Origin: Candidatus Nitromaritima sp. SCGC AAA288-L16
GTDB taxonomy: Bacteria > Nitrospinota > Nitrospinia > Nitrospinales > VA-1
Assembly: GCA_000372225.1 (NCBI GenBank)
Contig: AQTY01000016.1
Span: 1-44,854 of the forward strand
Direction: 5' to 3'
DNA: 44,854 bases
Below the pieces are notes generated by a model, which worked only from the letters and a program-made list of their open reading frames with translations, had not been told where the DNA came from and did not search any database. The translations under genes were made by a program, and so were the position numbers. Shown here one piece after another: positions 1-9,182 of the stretch (position 1 is the first letter of the stretch; each line of letters starts with the position of its first letter).

Positions 1-1
1 A

Positions 2-343
2 ATAGCGATTTTAAAGTCTATGGGGGCTAATTGTAGCAGTATAATGAAAATTTATAGCTATCAAGGGTTAATTATTGGCCTTGTGGGAACATTTTTGGGT
101 TGTGCGGCTGGCTTTGTTATCGTCCCCAACTTAAATGAAATAGTTAGTTTGATAGAATCTATCTTCGGGATTGTGGCATTTCCGAGTGATGTTTACTATC
201 TTGATAGCCTTCCATCTAAAATTCAGTATGTGGACTCTTTTTTAATTATTATTTTTTCGGTTGTAATTTGTTTGGTCGCATCTCTCTATCCAGCTTGGCG
301 AGCATCAAAACTCGACCTTGTTGATGGATTGCGTTATGAGTAA
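2..343 (+). CDS. Lipoprotein-releasing system permease LolC/LolE, C-terminal fragment
   Basis: This is the 3' end of an inner-membrane permease of the LolCDE transporter, which extracts mature lipoproteins from the inner membrane for delivery to the outer membrane. The frame is open from the first bases and reads AILKSMGAN just before the first internal ATG at 20, a stretch typical of the FtsX-like domain of LolC/LolE, so the gene is cut by the window edge rather than starting at 20. The visible part contains two hydrophobic segments (about 30-50 and 75-95 of the visible residues) and ends in the family-like YPAWRASKLDLVDGLRYE. Its stop overlaps the lolD start in ATGAGTAA, which indicates translational coupling. 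LolC and LolE cannot be told apart from this fragment. Confidence 0.88.
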   Translation: MAILKSMGANCSSIMKIYSYQGLIIGLVGTFLGCAAGFVIVPNLNEIVSLIESIFGIVAFPSDVYYLDSLPSKIQYVDSFLIIIFSVVICLVASLYPAWRASKLDLVDGLRYE

Positions 344-1061
344 TTTAAATTCCAAAGAAATTATTACTCCACACTTGCTTGAAGCCACGAATTTGCACAA
401 GAGTTATAAGATTTCTAGTCAATTGCTCCATGTGTTGTCGGGGGCCAGCCTTCAATTGATGGCCGGGGAAATGTTAGGTATTATAGGTGCTTCAGGGGTT
501 GGGAAAAGTACTTTATTACATGTTCTTGGCGGATTGGACAATCCGGAAAAGGGACAGGTTTTATTCCGTGGTGATGATATTTGTTCTAAAGGAAGCGAAT
601 ACCTAGAAAGCTTTCGAAACCAAAGAGTGGGGTTTGTGTTCCAGTTTTTCAACTTGCTGTCTGATTTTACAGCACTGGAAAATGCTATGTTCCCAGCTCT
701 GATTGGGAGGGTTGAGAAAAGAGAAGCTCGCGAACTGGCAGAAGAGCTCTTGGTTCAGGTTGGGCTCAAGGACCGTTTACACCATAAACCTGGAGAACTT
801 TCTGGCGGGGAAAGCCAGCGGGTGGCCTTAGCTAGATCTTTTATTAATAAGCCGGACCTCATACTCGCGGATGAGCCGACCGGAAACTTAGATCAAAGGG
901 CAAGCGACTCCTTAATAGAGCTGATTCAATCTCTCAATCATAAACTTCAGCAAACAGTAGTGATTGTAACGCACAGCCAACGAATTGCTTTAAAAATGAA
1001 TCGTGTTGTTGAGCTTGTAGGCGGTGTTATTAACCCGGTAGAAAAGAGCGCTTTTGTTTGA
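336..1061 (+). CDS. lolD: Lipoprotein-releasing system ATPase LolD
   Basis: ATP-binding subunit of the LolCDE lipoprotein exporter. Walker A (GASGVGKST), the Q-loop region (VFQFF), the signature LSGGESQRVALAR and Walker B with LILADEPTGNLD are all present in the right order and spacing, followed by the switch histidine (VTHS). The length of about 241 residues is usual for LolD. An upstream in-frame TTG exists at 318, but the ATG at 336 overlaps the stop of the permease gene by 8 bases, the common arrangement in lolCD operons, so it was chosen. Related MacB/FtsE-type ATPases share these motifs; the neighbouring LolC/E permease decides the assignment. Confidence 0.93.
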   Translation: MSNLNSKEIITPHLLEATNLHKSYKISSQLLHVLSGASLQLMAGEMLGIIGASGVGKSTLLHVLGGLDNPEKGQVLFRGDDICSKGSEYLESFRNQRVGFVFQFFNLLSDFTALENAMFPALIGRVEKREARELAEELLVQVGLKDRLHHKPGELSGGESQRVALARSFINKPDLILADEPTGNLDQRASDSLIELIQSLNHKLQQTVVIVTHSQRIALKMNRVVELVGGVINPVEKSAFV

Positions 1062-1115
1062 AAGTCTTCTTGACGAATAAAAAAACCTAACTGGCAAATT
1101 TTGAAAGGTGAATTT

Positions 1116-2144
1116 ATGAACTTGGGTGATGTCGCAAAAAAAATAAATGGAACGGTCGAAGGAGATTCTTCTATAGAGATCACTGGCGTAAGCTCTATAG
1201 AAACTGCAAACAAAGGGCACATTACTTTTTCAAAAGGGAAAAAATTTATCGACAAACTTAAAAAATCTAAAGCTTCAGCGGTTTTAGTGGGTACTAAAGA
1301 AGAGGTCGGTATAAGCCAAGTTATTTCCTCTAACCCGGAACTGGCATTTGCCAGACTACTCGAGTATTTTCACCCTGAGCCAAAACCCAAACCAGGAATT
1401 CACTCCTCAGTTGTGCTTGGAGCTAATGTAGTACTAGGACAGAGGGTTGCACTGGCTCCCATGGTATGTGTAGGCGATAATGTTCGGATCGGTGATGATG
1501 TAGTGGTTTGCGCTGGAACAGTAATTGGCGATAACTGTGAACTTGGGAATGGTGCTTTTATTCATTCCAATGTGACTCTTTATCGCAATTCAATTATAGG
1601 GAGTCACGTTACTCTTCATGCTGGTGTTGTGATTGGTTCGGACGGATTTGGTTATGCGGCGGATGAAAAAGGAACTCATGTCAAAATCAATCAGATTGGA
1701 AATGTTGTGATTGAAGATAACGTAGAAGTAGGTGCTAATACTTGTATAGACCGAGCGGCGACAGGAACAACCTTGATAAAAAAAGGAACTAAAATTGACA
1801 ATTTGGTTCAAGTTGCGCATAACTGCACGATCGGAGAGAATTGCATTTTGGTTGCACAAGTAGGAATTGCTGGTAGTTGTAACCTTGGACGACATGTTGT
1901 TTTAGCAGGGCAGGCTGGCCTGTCTGACCATGTTACGGTGGGCGATAATGTGACTCTAGCTGCCAAATCAGCCGCCCTGCGTGACATTAAGAGTAATAGT
2001 GTCTATGGGGGAATTCCAGCTCTTCCATTGAATACCTGGAAGAGGAGCGTTACGGTTTTACCCAAGCTTCCCGATCTATCTCGTAAAGTTCGTGATCTAG
2101 AAAATCGATTAAACGATCTTGAAAAAAATAATAGTGTTGAGTAG
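1116..2144 (+). CDS. lpxD: UDP-3-O-(3-hydroxyacyl)glucosamine N-acyltransferase LpxD
   Basis: Catalyses the third step of lipid A synthesis, N-acylation of UDP-3-O-acyl-glucosamine from acyl-ACP. The protein (342 residues from the ATG at 1116) has an N-terminal uridine-binding region, with the pattern GVSSIETANKGHITF, followed by a long left-handed beta helix of hexapeptide repeats (about residues 100-290). It carries the motifs GSDGFGYA and DNLVQVAHNC; the His in VAHN matches the catalytic histidine region of LpxD. A short predicted coiled coil closes the C-terminus. The start at 1116 is preceded by AAAGGTG at a good distance; a TTG at 1101 lies upstream of this ribosome site and is less likely. 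Its place after lolD groups two outer-membrane biogenesis functions. Confidence 0.95.
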   Translation: MNLGDVAKKINGTVEGDSSIEITGVSSIETANKGHITFSKGKKFIDKLKKSKASAVLVGTKEEVGISQVISSNPELAFARLLEYFHPEPKPKPGIHSSVVLGANVVLGQRVALAPMVCVGDNVRIGDDVVVCAGTVIGDNCELGNGAFIHSNVTLYRNSIIGSHVTLHAGVVIGSDGFGYAADEKGTHVKINQIGNVVIEDNVEVGANTCIDRAATGTTLIKKGTKIDNLVQVAHNCTIGENCILVAQVGIAGSCNLGRHVVLAGQAGLSDHVTVGDNVTLAAKSAALRDIKSNSVYGGIPALPLNTWKRSVTVLPKLPDLSRKVRDLENRLNDLEKNNSVE

Positions 2145-2198
2145 CGTTGTTTTAAAGATTGTCAGTTCCATTGCTTAATAATCAGTGAGTTGATTTTT

Positions 2199-3266
2199 AT
2201 GTATTGTGATAAATCGGTAGTCTTGTGGGGGCTTTTTTTTTTCATAAGTTTTGCTGTTAACTCAAGCGCGTTAATGACTGATGAAAAAATAGAAAAGTAT
2301 ATTGCATTAAAGCTTAAGCGAAATGATCGTGTGCTTAGGCTCAATGAGAGATCGATAGGTGATGATGGGGCAAAATTTTTAGCAACGTCCCAGTTGTTGG
2401 AAAGTATAGAAACATTAATTATTTACAAGGGAAATATTCGAGATGAAGGTGTTCGTGCGCTTGCCGGATCGAGAAAGCTAGTTCGATTAACAGCACTTTA
2501 CTTGGAGAACAATCATATTACTGATCGAGGCGCTAGAATGATAGCCTCGTCAGAAGCATTTAAAAACCTACGAATTTTGAACCTGTATCGAAATAAAATC
2601 ACAGACAAAGGGGCTAAGGCGATTGCAGAATCGGACACTTTATCTAGTTTAATAGAAATAAATTTAAACTATAACGAGATTGGGGATGAGGGAGCGCAGA
2701 GTTTAACAACGTCATCTAGTTTAAAAAAATTAAAAAAAATTGGCCTGGAATATAACCGTTTAAGCCGAATTGGGAGCGAGGCGCTTGAGAAGTTTAATAT
2801 TTTGCAGAATATTAATGGTTTAGAAGTCTCTGAACGTATAAATGAAATTGGTAGTTTGATACACGGGGATTTAGGGGTTATGGTGCTAACTAGGTTTTCT
2901 AACATTTCAAAATTGGATGATCTAGATCTTAGTGATAGTGACCTTACGGACAGCTCTGCCATAGCTATTGCAAACTCAAGGTGGCTTAAAGGTCTATTTT
3001 CTCTTAATCTCTCAGGTAATAGAATTACCGACTCTGGGGCCAAAGCGTTGGCAGATTCGGAAAACCTTGGTCAACTAAAAAAACTCAACTTAAACTTTAA
3101 CCTTATCGGCGATCTAGGGGCTAGAGCTATCGCCAAGTCACCTTATCTAGCCAATCTCAAATCTTTAAAATTAGGGCAAAATCGAGTAGGAAAAGTTGGT
3201 GCAAAGGCTCTTAAAGAGTCAGATATTTTGATAAATTTAATACACCCGATATTTGGATTTTATTGA
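2199..3266 (+). CDS. Exported leucine-rich-repeat protein (ribonuclease-inhibitor type)
   Basis: The protein begins with a signal peptide (about residues 1-25, hydrophobic core VVLWGLFFFISFAV). The rest is built of about eleven repeats of 27 residues that follow the scheme LxLxxNxIxDxGAxxIAxSxxLxxL. Examples are the units starting ALYLENNHITDRGARMIA and ILNLYRNKITDKGAKAIA. The seventh unit is irregular and longer. This is the RI-like LRR class, a curved solenoid that usually binds proteins. No catalytic domain follows. An in-frame TTG at 2190 precedes the chosen ATG. It sits between lpxD and accA on the same strand, with about 50 and 130 bases on either side, so it may be an independent insertion in this housekeeping cluster. 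Its partner is unknown. Confidence 0.8.
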   Translation: MYCDKSVVLWGLFFFISFAVNSSALMTDEKIEKYIALKLKRNDRVLRLNERSIGDDGAKFLATSQLLESIETLIIYKGNIRDEGVRALAGSRKLVRLTALYLENNHITDRGARMIASSEAFKNLRILNLYRNKITDKGAKAIAESDTLSSLIEINLNYNEIGDEGAQSLTTSSSLKKLKKIGLEYNRLSRIGSEALEKFNILQNINGLEVSERINEIGSLIHGDLGVMVLTRFSNISKLDDLDLSDSDLTDSSAIAIANSRWLKGLFSLNLSGNRITDSGAKALADSENLGQLKKLNLNFNLIGDLGARAIAKSPYLANLKSLKLGQNRVGKVGAKALKESDILINLIHPIFGFY

Positions 3267-3393
3267 TTTTTTGGTTTGTTATTTTATTTATATTCAATGA
3301 TTAGTGATGACCCAGTGAATGAAATGATAGGTTTTTGTAATGCGATTTTCTTGAAAAGAATTACTATGACGTTTCTTTTTATTTAGGTTTTAT

Positions 3394-4365
3394 ATGATTC
3401 AAATACTGGAATTTGAGCAAGAAATATTTAAACTGGAAAATCAGATTCAGGAAATGGTTTCGCTTTCCCATATGTATGACAGTGTCGGAGACATCACGCA
3501 TGAAATAGCTAGACTCCACAAAAAAGTTCGTCATATGAAGCACGATGTTTATTCAAACCTTAAAGGCTGGCAAAAAACTCAGGTAGCCCGTCACCCGGAC
3601 AGACCTTATACTCTCGACTATATCAAATATATTTTTACGGATTTTATTGAGCTTCATGGAGACAGGCGCGGTGGCTATGGCCCCTCGGTTGTTTGTGGAT
3701 TAGCTAAATTCGATAACAGCTCAGTTGTGATTATCGGTCATCAGAAAGGAAGGGATACGCAGGAGAAGATCAAACGAAACTTTGGAATGTCTCAGCCTGC
3801 GGGATACCGCAAAGCTTTGCGTCTAATGAAATTAGCGCAAAAATTTAGACTTCCGATTATCAACTTGATCGACACTCCAGGCGCCTACCCTGGTATAGAT
3901 GCGGAGGAAAAGGGGCAGTCGGAGGCTATAGCAAGAAATTTGATAGAAATGATGGAAATTGATGTTCCTATCATCGTTACAATAATTGGTGAAGGTGGTT
4001 CTGGCGGTGCCATGGCAATAGGTGTAGGTGACCGAATATTGATGCTTGAACATTCTGTTTACTCGGTAATATCACCGGAAGGTTGTGCTTCCATTCTGTG
4101 GGGAGATAAAGATAAGGTAGCTCAGGCTGCCGATGCCTTAAGCTTGACTGCGCCTAGTTTGATGGAGTTTGGTGTGATTGATGAGATTGTTCGAGAACCT
4201 CTGGGTGGTGCACACCGCCACCATAAGCGTGCTGCCATTTTGCTAAAAAAAGCGCTGCGAAATAATTTGCAGGCTATTTCTCAGCTAGTGCCTGAAGCCC
4301 TAACTGAAAACCGCTACGAAAAATTTCGGAAACTTGGCGAAATTGGATTTAAAAATACTAGTTGA
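3394..4365 (+). CDS. accA: Acetyl-CoA carboxylase carboxyltransferase subunit alpha
   Basis: Alpha subunit of the carboxyltransferase that moves the carboxyl group from biotin to acetyl-CoA, forming malonyl-CoA for fatty-acid synthesis. The 323-residue length is usual for AccA. Recognisable stretches are the N-terminal helical part (LENQIQEM), HPDRPYTLDYI, FIELHGDRR, the crotonase-fold core with GHQKGRDTQEKIKRNFGMS and LIDTPGAYPGIDAEEKGQS, the oxyanion region EGGSGGAMAIG, and SVISPEGCASILW. The beta subunit (accD) is not in this window. The gene ends 16 bases before the end of a convergent exporter gene, with no obvious hairpin terminator between them. Confidence 0.97.
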   Translation: MIQILEFEQEIFKLENQIQEMVSLSHMYDSVGDITHEIARLHKKVRHMKHDVYSNLKGWQKTQVARHPDRPYTLDYIKYIFTDFIELHGDRRGGYGPSVVCGLAKFDNSSVVIIGHQKGRDTQEKIKRNFGMSQPAGYRKALRLMKLAQKFRLPIINLIDTPGAYPGIDAEEKGQSEAIARNLIEMMEIDVPIIVTIIGEGGSGGAMAIGVGDRILMLEHSVYSVISPEGCASILWGDKDKVAQAADALSLTAPSLMEFGVIDEIVREPLGGAHRHHKRAAILLKKALRNNLQAISQLVPEALTENRYEKFRKLGEIGFKNTS

Positions 4366-4381
4366 GTAAAATCGTTTTTAA

Positions 4382-6106
4382 TCATAGGTGCATTTGACTG
4401 CGGAATAGTTGAGCATATTCTGTTTCATTGTTTATCATTTGGCTATGTGTTCCAGATTCTACTAGTTTTCCTGATTTTATTACTAGAATCCTATCGGATC
4501 CTTCTAGTGTTGATAGTCGATGCGCTATTAATATTGTCGTTCGTCTCGCCATCAAAGAAGTGAGAGCTTCCTTTATTTTTAGTTCTGTTTCTGTGTCGAC
4601 GGAGGCGGTAGCTTCATCTAAGATCAAGATTGGTGGATCCTTTAAAAGTGTGCGGGCAATAGCGATACGATGTTTTTCTCCACCGGAAAGTTTTACCCCG
4701 CGTTCTCCTATCCGAGTGTCGTATTCCCTTGGGAGGCCTTTAACAAAATCATCGGCGTGTGCCGCTATAGCGGCTTTTCTCATTTGTTCTTGGTTGGCTT
4801 CTACATTACCGTATAAAATGTTTTCAGCGACACTGCCATTGAATAAATATGGATCTTGGGAAACCATGCCTATTTGTTCGCGTAGATAGGATATCTTGAG
4901 GTTCTTGACATTATGCTCATCTATTGTGATTTTCCCTGAGTCTATATCATAAAATCGAAGTAGAAGTTTTATCAAGGTGGATTTTCCACTTCCCGTATGG
5001 CCTACGAGAGCTATTTTATTTCCTGATGGAATTTTTAGTGAAAGGTTTTTTATGACGGGCTTATCTTTTGTGTAGGCAAAGGTTACTTCTTGGAACTCTA
5101 TTTCACCCTGCATATTGGTGCTGGGCAATATGGCATTAGGGACTTCTTTAACATCGGGTTGACGATCGATTATTTCAAACACACGTTCTCCAGAAGCCAA
5201 CGCGTGTTGCAGCATGTGGTTTACCGAATGCAACTGGTTGATCGGAGTATAAAACAAGGCTAGATAACCGATAAAAGCGACTAAAGAACCTATGGTTATC
5301 TCTTCGGCGTGAATTAGACCTGTTCCATATAGCAAAATGAGGGCTGTCCCAAGTGAACCGAGAAACATCATTGCTGGAGAATAAATAGCCCAGAGTGACA
5401 TCACCTCTAAATTACTGTTGCAGTATTCCCTGCTTTTTTTTTCGAAGCGTGATATCTCATATAATTGTCGGTTGAAGGTAAATATTTCTCGAATACCAGA
5501 AATGGAATCCTGAAGTCGAGAGTTCATTTTAGCGGCGCTCTCTCGCACTGTGTGATAGAGGTTGTGCGCTTTTTTTGTGTATATACAGGCGCCCCATATG
5601 AGAAGCGGAATTGGGAGCAAAGCTACCAATGCTAGTTTCCAGTGCAAGTAAAAAAGTATTACGGTTATTCCGGTTAGCGTCAAAACAGCTGTTACTACCT
5701 GCTCGACGCCATCTATAAAAATTCGTTCAACATAATTGACATCGTCATTAATCCGCGACATAAGTTCACCGGTTGACCTATTTTCAAAAAAATTTATAGA
5801 TAATTGGTTTAGGGCTTTATAAACATTCGAGCGCATATCAAAAACTACGTCTTGCTCGACCCGATTATTGAACATAATCCGCTGGTAGTTTAAAAAGTTT
5901 CGTAAAAAATAAACCCCGATAAGCCCTACTACGATCCAGTAGATCAAGGAAGTCTCCTTTCCATCAACTAGTTCATCAATAATTACTTTTATAATCCAAG
6001 GAGGGATAAGATCTAGTAGGGTTGTCAAAGTGGCAAAACCGAGAGTGAACGAGACTGCTTTTTTATAAGGTTTGAGGTAACTAAGAACACGTAGGAGTGA
6101 TTTCAT
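4382..6106 (-). CDS. ABC transporter, fused permease/ATPase (MsbA-like exporter)
   Basis: A 574-residue half-transporter with an N-terminal six-helix exporter domain (about residues 1-310) and a C-terminal ATPase domain. Walker A (GHTGSGKST), signature LSGGEKHRIAIAR, Walker B (ILILDEATASVD) and the switch histidine (IAHRL) are intact, so it should be active as a homodimer. Its resemblance to MsbA and multidrug exporters, and the nearby lpxD, make lipid A or lipid export plausible, but the substrate cannot be read from sequence. It is transcribed alone on the minus strand, convergent with accA and divergent from the aldo/keto reductase. Confidence 0.9.
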   Translation of the reverse strand: MKSLLRVLSYLKPYKKAVSFTLGFATLTTLLDLIPPWIIKVIIDELVDGKETSLIYWIVVGLIGVYFLRNFLNYQRIMFNNRVEQDVVFDMRSNVYKALNQLSINFFENRSTGELMSRINDDVNYVERIFIDGVEQVVTAVLTLTGITVILFYLHWKLALVALLPIPLLIWGACIYTKKAHNLYHTVRESAAKMNSRLQDSISGIREIFTFNRQLYEISRFEKKSREYCNSNLEVMSLWAIYSPAMMFLGSLGTALILLYGTGLIHAEEITIGSLVAFIGYLALFYTPINQLHSVNHMLQHALASGERVFEIIDRQPDVKEVPNAILPSTNMQGEIEFQEVTFAYTKDKPVIKNLSLKIPSGNKIALVGHTGSGKSTLIKLLLRFYDIDSGKITIDEHNVKNLKISYLREQIGMVSQDPYLFNGSVAENILYGNVEANQEQMRKAAIAAHADDFVKGLPREYDTRIGERGVKLSGGEKHRIAIARTLLKDPPILILDEATASVDTETELKIKEALTSLMARRTTILIAHRLSTLEGSDRILVIKSGKLVESGTHSQMINNETEYAQLFRSQMHL

Positions 6107-6241
6107 AATAATCCGGGAATTAGAGAAGTATGGTTTTGAACTATAAAATTTGTGTTCTTCATGATATTTTTCATGGACGCAATTGTCAATTCATCATGCA
6201 GACAGAAATTGTTTTAGATGAAGCCTGAAGTGACGGGAATT

Positions 6242-6258
6242 AAACTGACTGTCAGTTT
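6242..6258. promoter_or_regulatory. Perfect 8+8 palindrome, candidate operator
   Basis: AAACTGAC and GTCAGTTT form a perfect inverted repeat around a single central T. It lies in the divergent gap between the exporter and the aldo/keto reductase, about 50 bases upstream of the reductase ATG. This position and symmetry fit the binding site of a dimeric repressor such as a TetR-type protein, but no regulator gene is adjacent, so the function is inferred. The loop is too short for an RNA terminator. Confidence 0.4.
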
Positions 6259-6307
6259 CAATATGCTCGGATAAGAACTGTCCAACTTTTTCCAGGAGTG
6301 GTTAATT

Positions 6308-7255
6308 ATGGAATATAGAATGCTGGGTGATAGTGATCTTAATGTGTCTGTTATTGGATTCGGTGCCTGGGGAATTGGCGGGTCTCCATTTTGGTCTAAT
6401 GAGGGAGAGGCTGTTTCTGCGCGTGCTATCATGAAAGCCTATGATTTAGGAGTTAATTTTTTTGACACGGCCCCAGTCTATGGGTTTGGCCATTCTGAAG
6501 AACTTCTTGGAAAAACTCTGAAGCCTTTTCGCGATAAAGTAGTCTACGCGACAAAGTGTGGTTTGCGCTGGGGAAAAAAATCATTGGGCTCTATTACTAA
6601 AAATGCAACTCGGCGATCTATTTTAGAAGAAATCGACCAGAGTTTGAAACGATTAGACACAGACTATATTGATCTTTATCAAGTTCACTGGCCTGATATT
6701 GAAACATCACAAGAGGAAACAATGGAGACCTTGCTTGAAATCCAAGAGCAGGGAAAGGTGAAGGTCATTGGAGTGAGTAATTATTCAGTTGAACAGATGG
6801 AAACAATAATGAAATCAGGGAAGATTGAATCCTTACAACCTGATTACAGCTTGCTCAACCGATCCATAGAAAAGGGAGTTGTTTCCTACTGCGAGAGAAA
6901 TAAAATTGGGATCATTGCTTATAGTCCGCTTGCCTCGGGACTGCTTACAGGTAAGTATGATAAGAATGTTAAGTTTAGTGACTGGAGGGGGAAAGGGATT
7001 ATAGGATGTTTTTCTGGTTCCCAGTTCGAAAAGAATATGGAGAAGGTAGCCAGACTTAAGGTTATGGGAAAATCAATAGGTAAAACGTGTGGCCAGATGG
7101 CAATTAATTGGGTTGTTTCGCAGTCTCACTTGACCACAGCGCTTTTGGGTGTCAAAAACGAGCAACAGGTGGAGGAAAATATTGAAGCACTTGGTTGGAA
7201 ATTAGATCCTGAACAGCGAGAAGAAATTAATTGTATTTTTTCTGTTGATGAGTAA
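6308..7255 (+). CDS. Aldo/keto reductase
   Basis: NAD(P)H-dependent oxidoreductase of the aldo/keto reductase family (TIM barrel, 315 residues, full length). The catalytic tetrad is visible: Asp53 and Tyr58 in FDTAPVYGFGHSEE, Lys83 in VVYATKCG, and the histidine in LYQVHWPD. The family signature VKVIGVSNYSVEQ and the cofactor-binding stretch IIAYSPLASGLLTGKY are also present. Substrate is unknown; the family reduces aldehydes and ketones. The ATG follows a CAGGAG ribosome site (6293-6298). The 3' end overlaps the convergent TPR gene by 29 bases, so antisense 3' transcripts are expected. Confidence 0.93.
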   Translation: MEYRMLGDSDLNVSVIGFGAWGIGGSPFWSNEGEAVSARAIMKAYDLGVNFFDTAPVYGFGHSEELLGKTLKPFRDKVVYATKCGLRWGKKSLGSITKNATRRSILEEIDQSLKRLDTDYIDLYQVHWPDIETSQEETMETLLEIQEQGKVKVIGVSNYSVEQMETIMKSGKIESLQPDYSLLNRSIEKGVVSYCERNKIGIIAYSPLASGLLTGKYDKNVKFSDWRGKGIIGCFSGSQFEKNMEKVARLKVMGKSIGKTCGQMAINWVVSQSHLTTALLGVKNEQQVEENIEALGWKLDPEQREEINCIFSVDE

Positions 7256-9044
7256 CTCTCGCGATAGAAGAACCATCACCTTGAATTCCGGGGATGCCGT
7301 ACTGATTTTGGTACATCCGAAGATGTTTTCTGACATCAGCTATGCTTTTAACTTGTTTTTGCTTTACGAATGATTCCTCAGCTCGTTTCATGTGATTTAC
7401 AGCACCAACACCATTTCCCAATAAGTGATGGATGAGTCCTGCAAAGTAGTGAGTTTTCCCCTCCTCAGGTTGTAGTCGGATGCTTTTGTTGAAATGTTTG
7501 AGCGTCTTATTAAGATCGTCGACAATAAAAAAATATAAAGCTATTTTAAAGTGGAGGTCTGGGTCGTTAGGTAAAATTTTTAAAGCATTGTTATAACGTC
7601 CGATAGGGTTTTCGATCATAGAAAATTTCCCGGTTTCCTGCCGGAGTTCGTTATAAGCCAAGGCAAAGTTAGGGTCGAGTCGAACCAGTTCACGATAATG
7701 TGGCGCTGCTTTTAAGGACTCCCCTTTTTTTCCATAGTAGTTAGCCAAAATACGGTGTGCGCTTGTATCGTTTGGATCCAGTCTAGTGACGACGTTATAA
7801 TGTTGCAATGATTTTTGAGTTTCATCTTTTGCGGCGTATAAGGCACCAAGCTTGCGATGAGTATTGGTGTCTTCAGGATTTAAACGTGCAAGAATTTTAT
7901 AATGATTGAGAGCTTTGTTTGTCTTTCCTGACTTTTCGTATAACCGCCCTAACTTTCGATGTAAAGAAGAGTTTGATGGGTCTAGTACACTGATTTTTTC
8001 ATAAAGACGGAGCGCATCCATTCTGCGGTGATTTTTTTCGTAGGCCATGGCAAGTCGTTCGTGGGTTTTTAAATCTTCTGGATGAGCTTTCACAATACTT
8101 TCGTAAATGCCGATTGCCTTTGACCTGTTGCCCTGTAGGTCATAGACCCTAGCTAACTTAGAATATGTCTCAGAATCTTTTGGATTAATACGGATTACTT
8201 GTTTAAAGTGCTTTATTGCACTTGCCAATTTTCCCGACTGGGTATGAAGATTAGCTAAGGCTTTATGGGCTTTCTGATCATTAGGATTAAACTTGATAGC
8301 AATACGGTAGTGGCGGACAGCATCTTGCTCTCGGGTTTCTTTTATGTATAGGTTTGCAAGTGCATGACGTGCGGAAAAGTTTTTAGGGTCAATTCGGATA
8401 ATTTCTTCATATTGATTTATCGCTTGTCCCATTTCCCCGGTTTGTTCATATAGTTCCAATAATTCCCGATGAGTATTTTCGTCATTACGATCGAGCTTAA
8501 GGGATTGCTTATAGTATTTGATCGCATTTTCGGTATCTTTCAGCTTTACAGTTACATATGCCAGTTCCTTAAAAGCTAATGCGAAATAAGGATCGAGGTT
8601 GGTGGCGCCCTCGAAGTAGGTCCTCGCTTTTTTTAGTTCGCCTGTATTTATAAATTCATATCCAAGCCGGTAGTGGCCCTTAGGGTCGTCGGGATTTATT
8701 TTTAACGCTTCATGGTAATGGTGGATTGCTTCTTTAGTTTGACCTATTTTTCCGTAGGCAAATCCGATTCCAGTATGTGCCTCAGCATCGAATGGTTGGA
8801 CTTTTAGTGTTTCTTTGTAGTGTTCGATTGATTTCTCATATTGTCCAAGCTTCCAATAGTTGTTAGCCAGATTAAAGTGTAGATTTGGATCATGAGGGCG
8901 TGAGGGGATAATTTTTTTTAATTGCTGAATATTGGATTGGTATACCTTCAGGTTAGGATCTTCAGCGTGGGTGACGGAGGGGAAAATGGCAAAAACAGCA
9001 AATAAAATTATATATAAAAATTTAAATATTTGAGTGAAAGCCAT
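7227..9044 (-). CDS. Exported tetratricopeptide-repeat protein
   Basis: A 605-residue protein with an N-terminal signal peptide (about residues 1-27, ending near THA) followed by roughly fifteen consecutive TPR units of 34 residues. The units follow the pattern AxxxYxxALxxxPxDxxxHxxLAxxY; examples are AIHHYHEALKINPDD and AIKHFKQVIRINPKD. Nearly every loop carries a NP-(N/E/K)-D element and a histidine before the next helix. TPR solenoids act as protein-interaction scaffolds; here the signal peptide places it in the periplasm or at the outer membrane. No enzymatic domain is seen. The gene upstream on the same strand (9183-9716) encodes a coiled-coil membrane protein with a 138-base gap, so co-transcription is possible. 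Confidence 0.88.
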   Translation of the reverse strand: MAFTQIFKFLYIILFAVFAIFPSVTHAEDPNLKVYQSNIQQLKKIIPSRPHDPNLHFNLANNYWKLGQYEKSIEHYKETLKVQPFDAEAHTGIGFAYGKIGQTKEAIHHYHEALKINPDDPKGHYRLGYEFINTGELKKARTYFEGATNLDPYFALAFKELAYVTVKLKDTENAIKYYKQSLKLDRNDENTHRELLELYEQTGEMGQAINQYEEIIRIDPKNFSARHALANLYIKETREQDAVRHYRIAIKFNPNDQKAHKALANLHTQSGKLASAIKHFKQVIRINPKDSETYSKLARVYDLQGNRSKAIGIYESIVKAHPEDLKTHERLAMAYEKNHRRMDALRLYEKISVLDPSNSSLHRKLGRLYEKSGKTNKALNHYKILARLNPEDTNTHRKLGALYAAKDETQKSLQHYNVVTRLDPNDTSAHRILANYYGKKGESLKAAPHYRELVRLDPNFALAYNELRQETGKFSMIENPIGRYNNALKILPNDPDLHFKIALYFFIVDDLNKTLKHFNKSIRLQPEEGKTHYFAGLIHHLLGNGVGAVNHMKRAEESFVKQKQVKSIADVRKHLRMYQNQYGIPGIQGDGSSIARVTHQQKKYN

Positions 9045-9182
9045 GGCCTGATAATAAGGAAATTATTAATTAACGCCTTATATATCGGCACAATTGGTCA
9101 AAAACTTGATGAGTCTACCGCCGAAACTTATACGGTCTAAAAGGTTTTTTGGCGCACTCTTAACCCTCCTTTTTTGAATGCT

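Noticed and set aside
4366..4381. Terminator between convergent accA and the exporter gene
   Set aside because: Only 16 bases, no stem; the T run alone is not sufficient.
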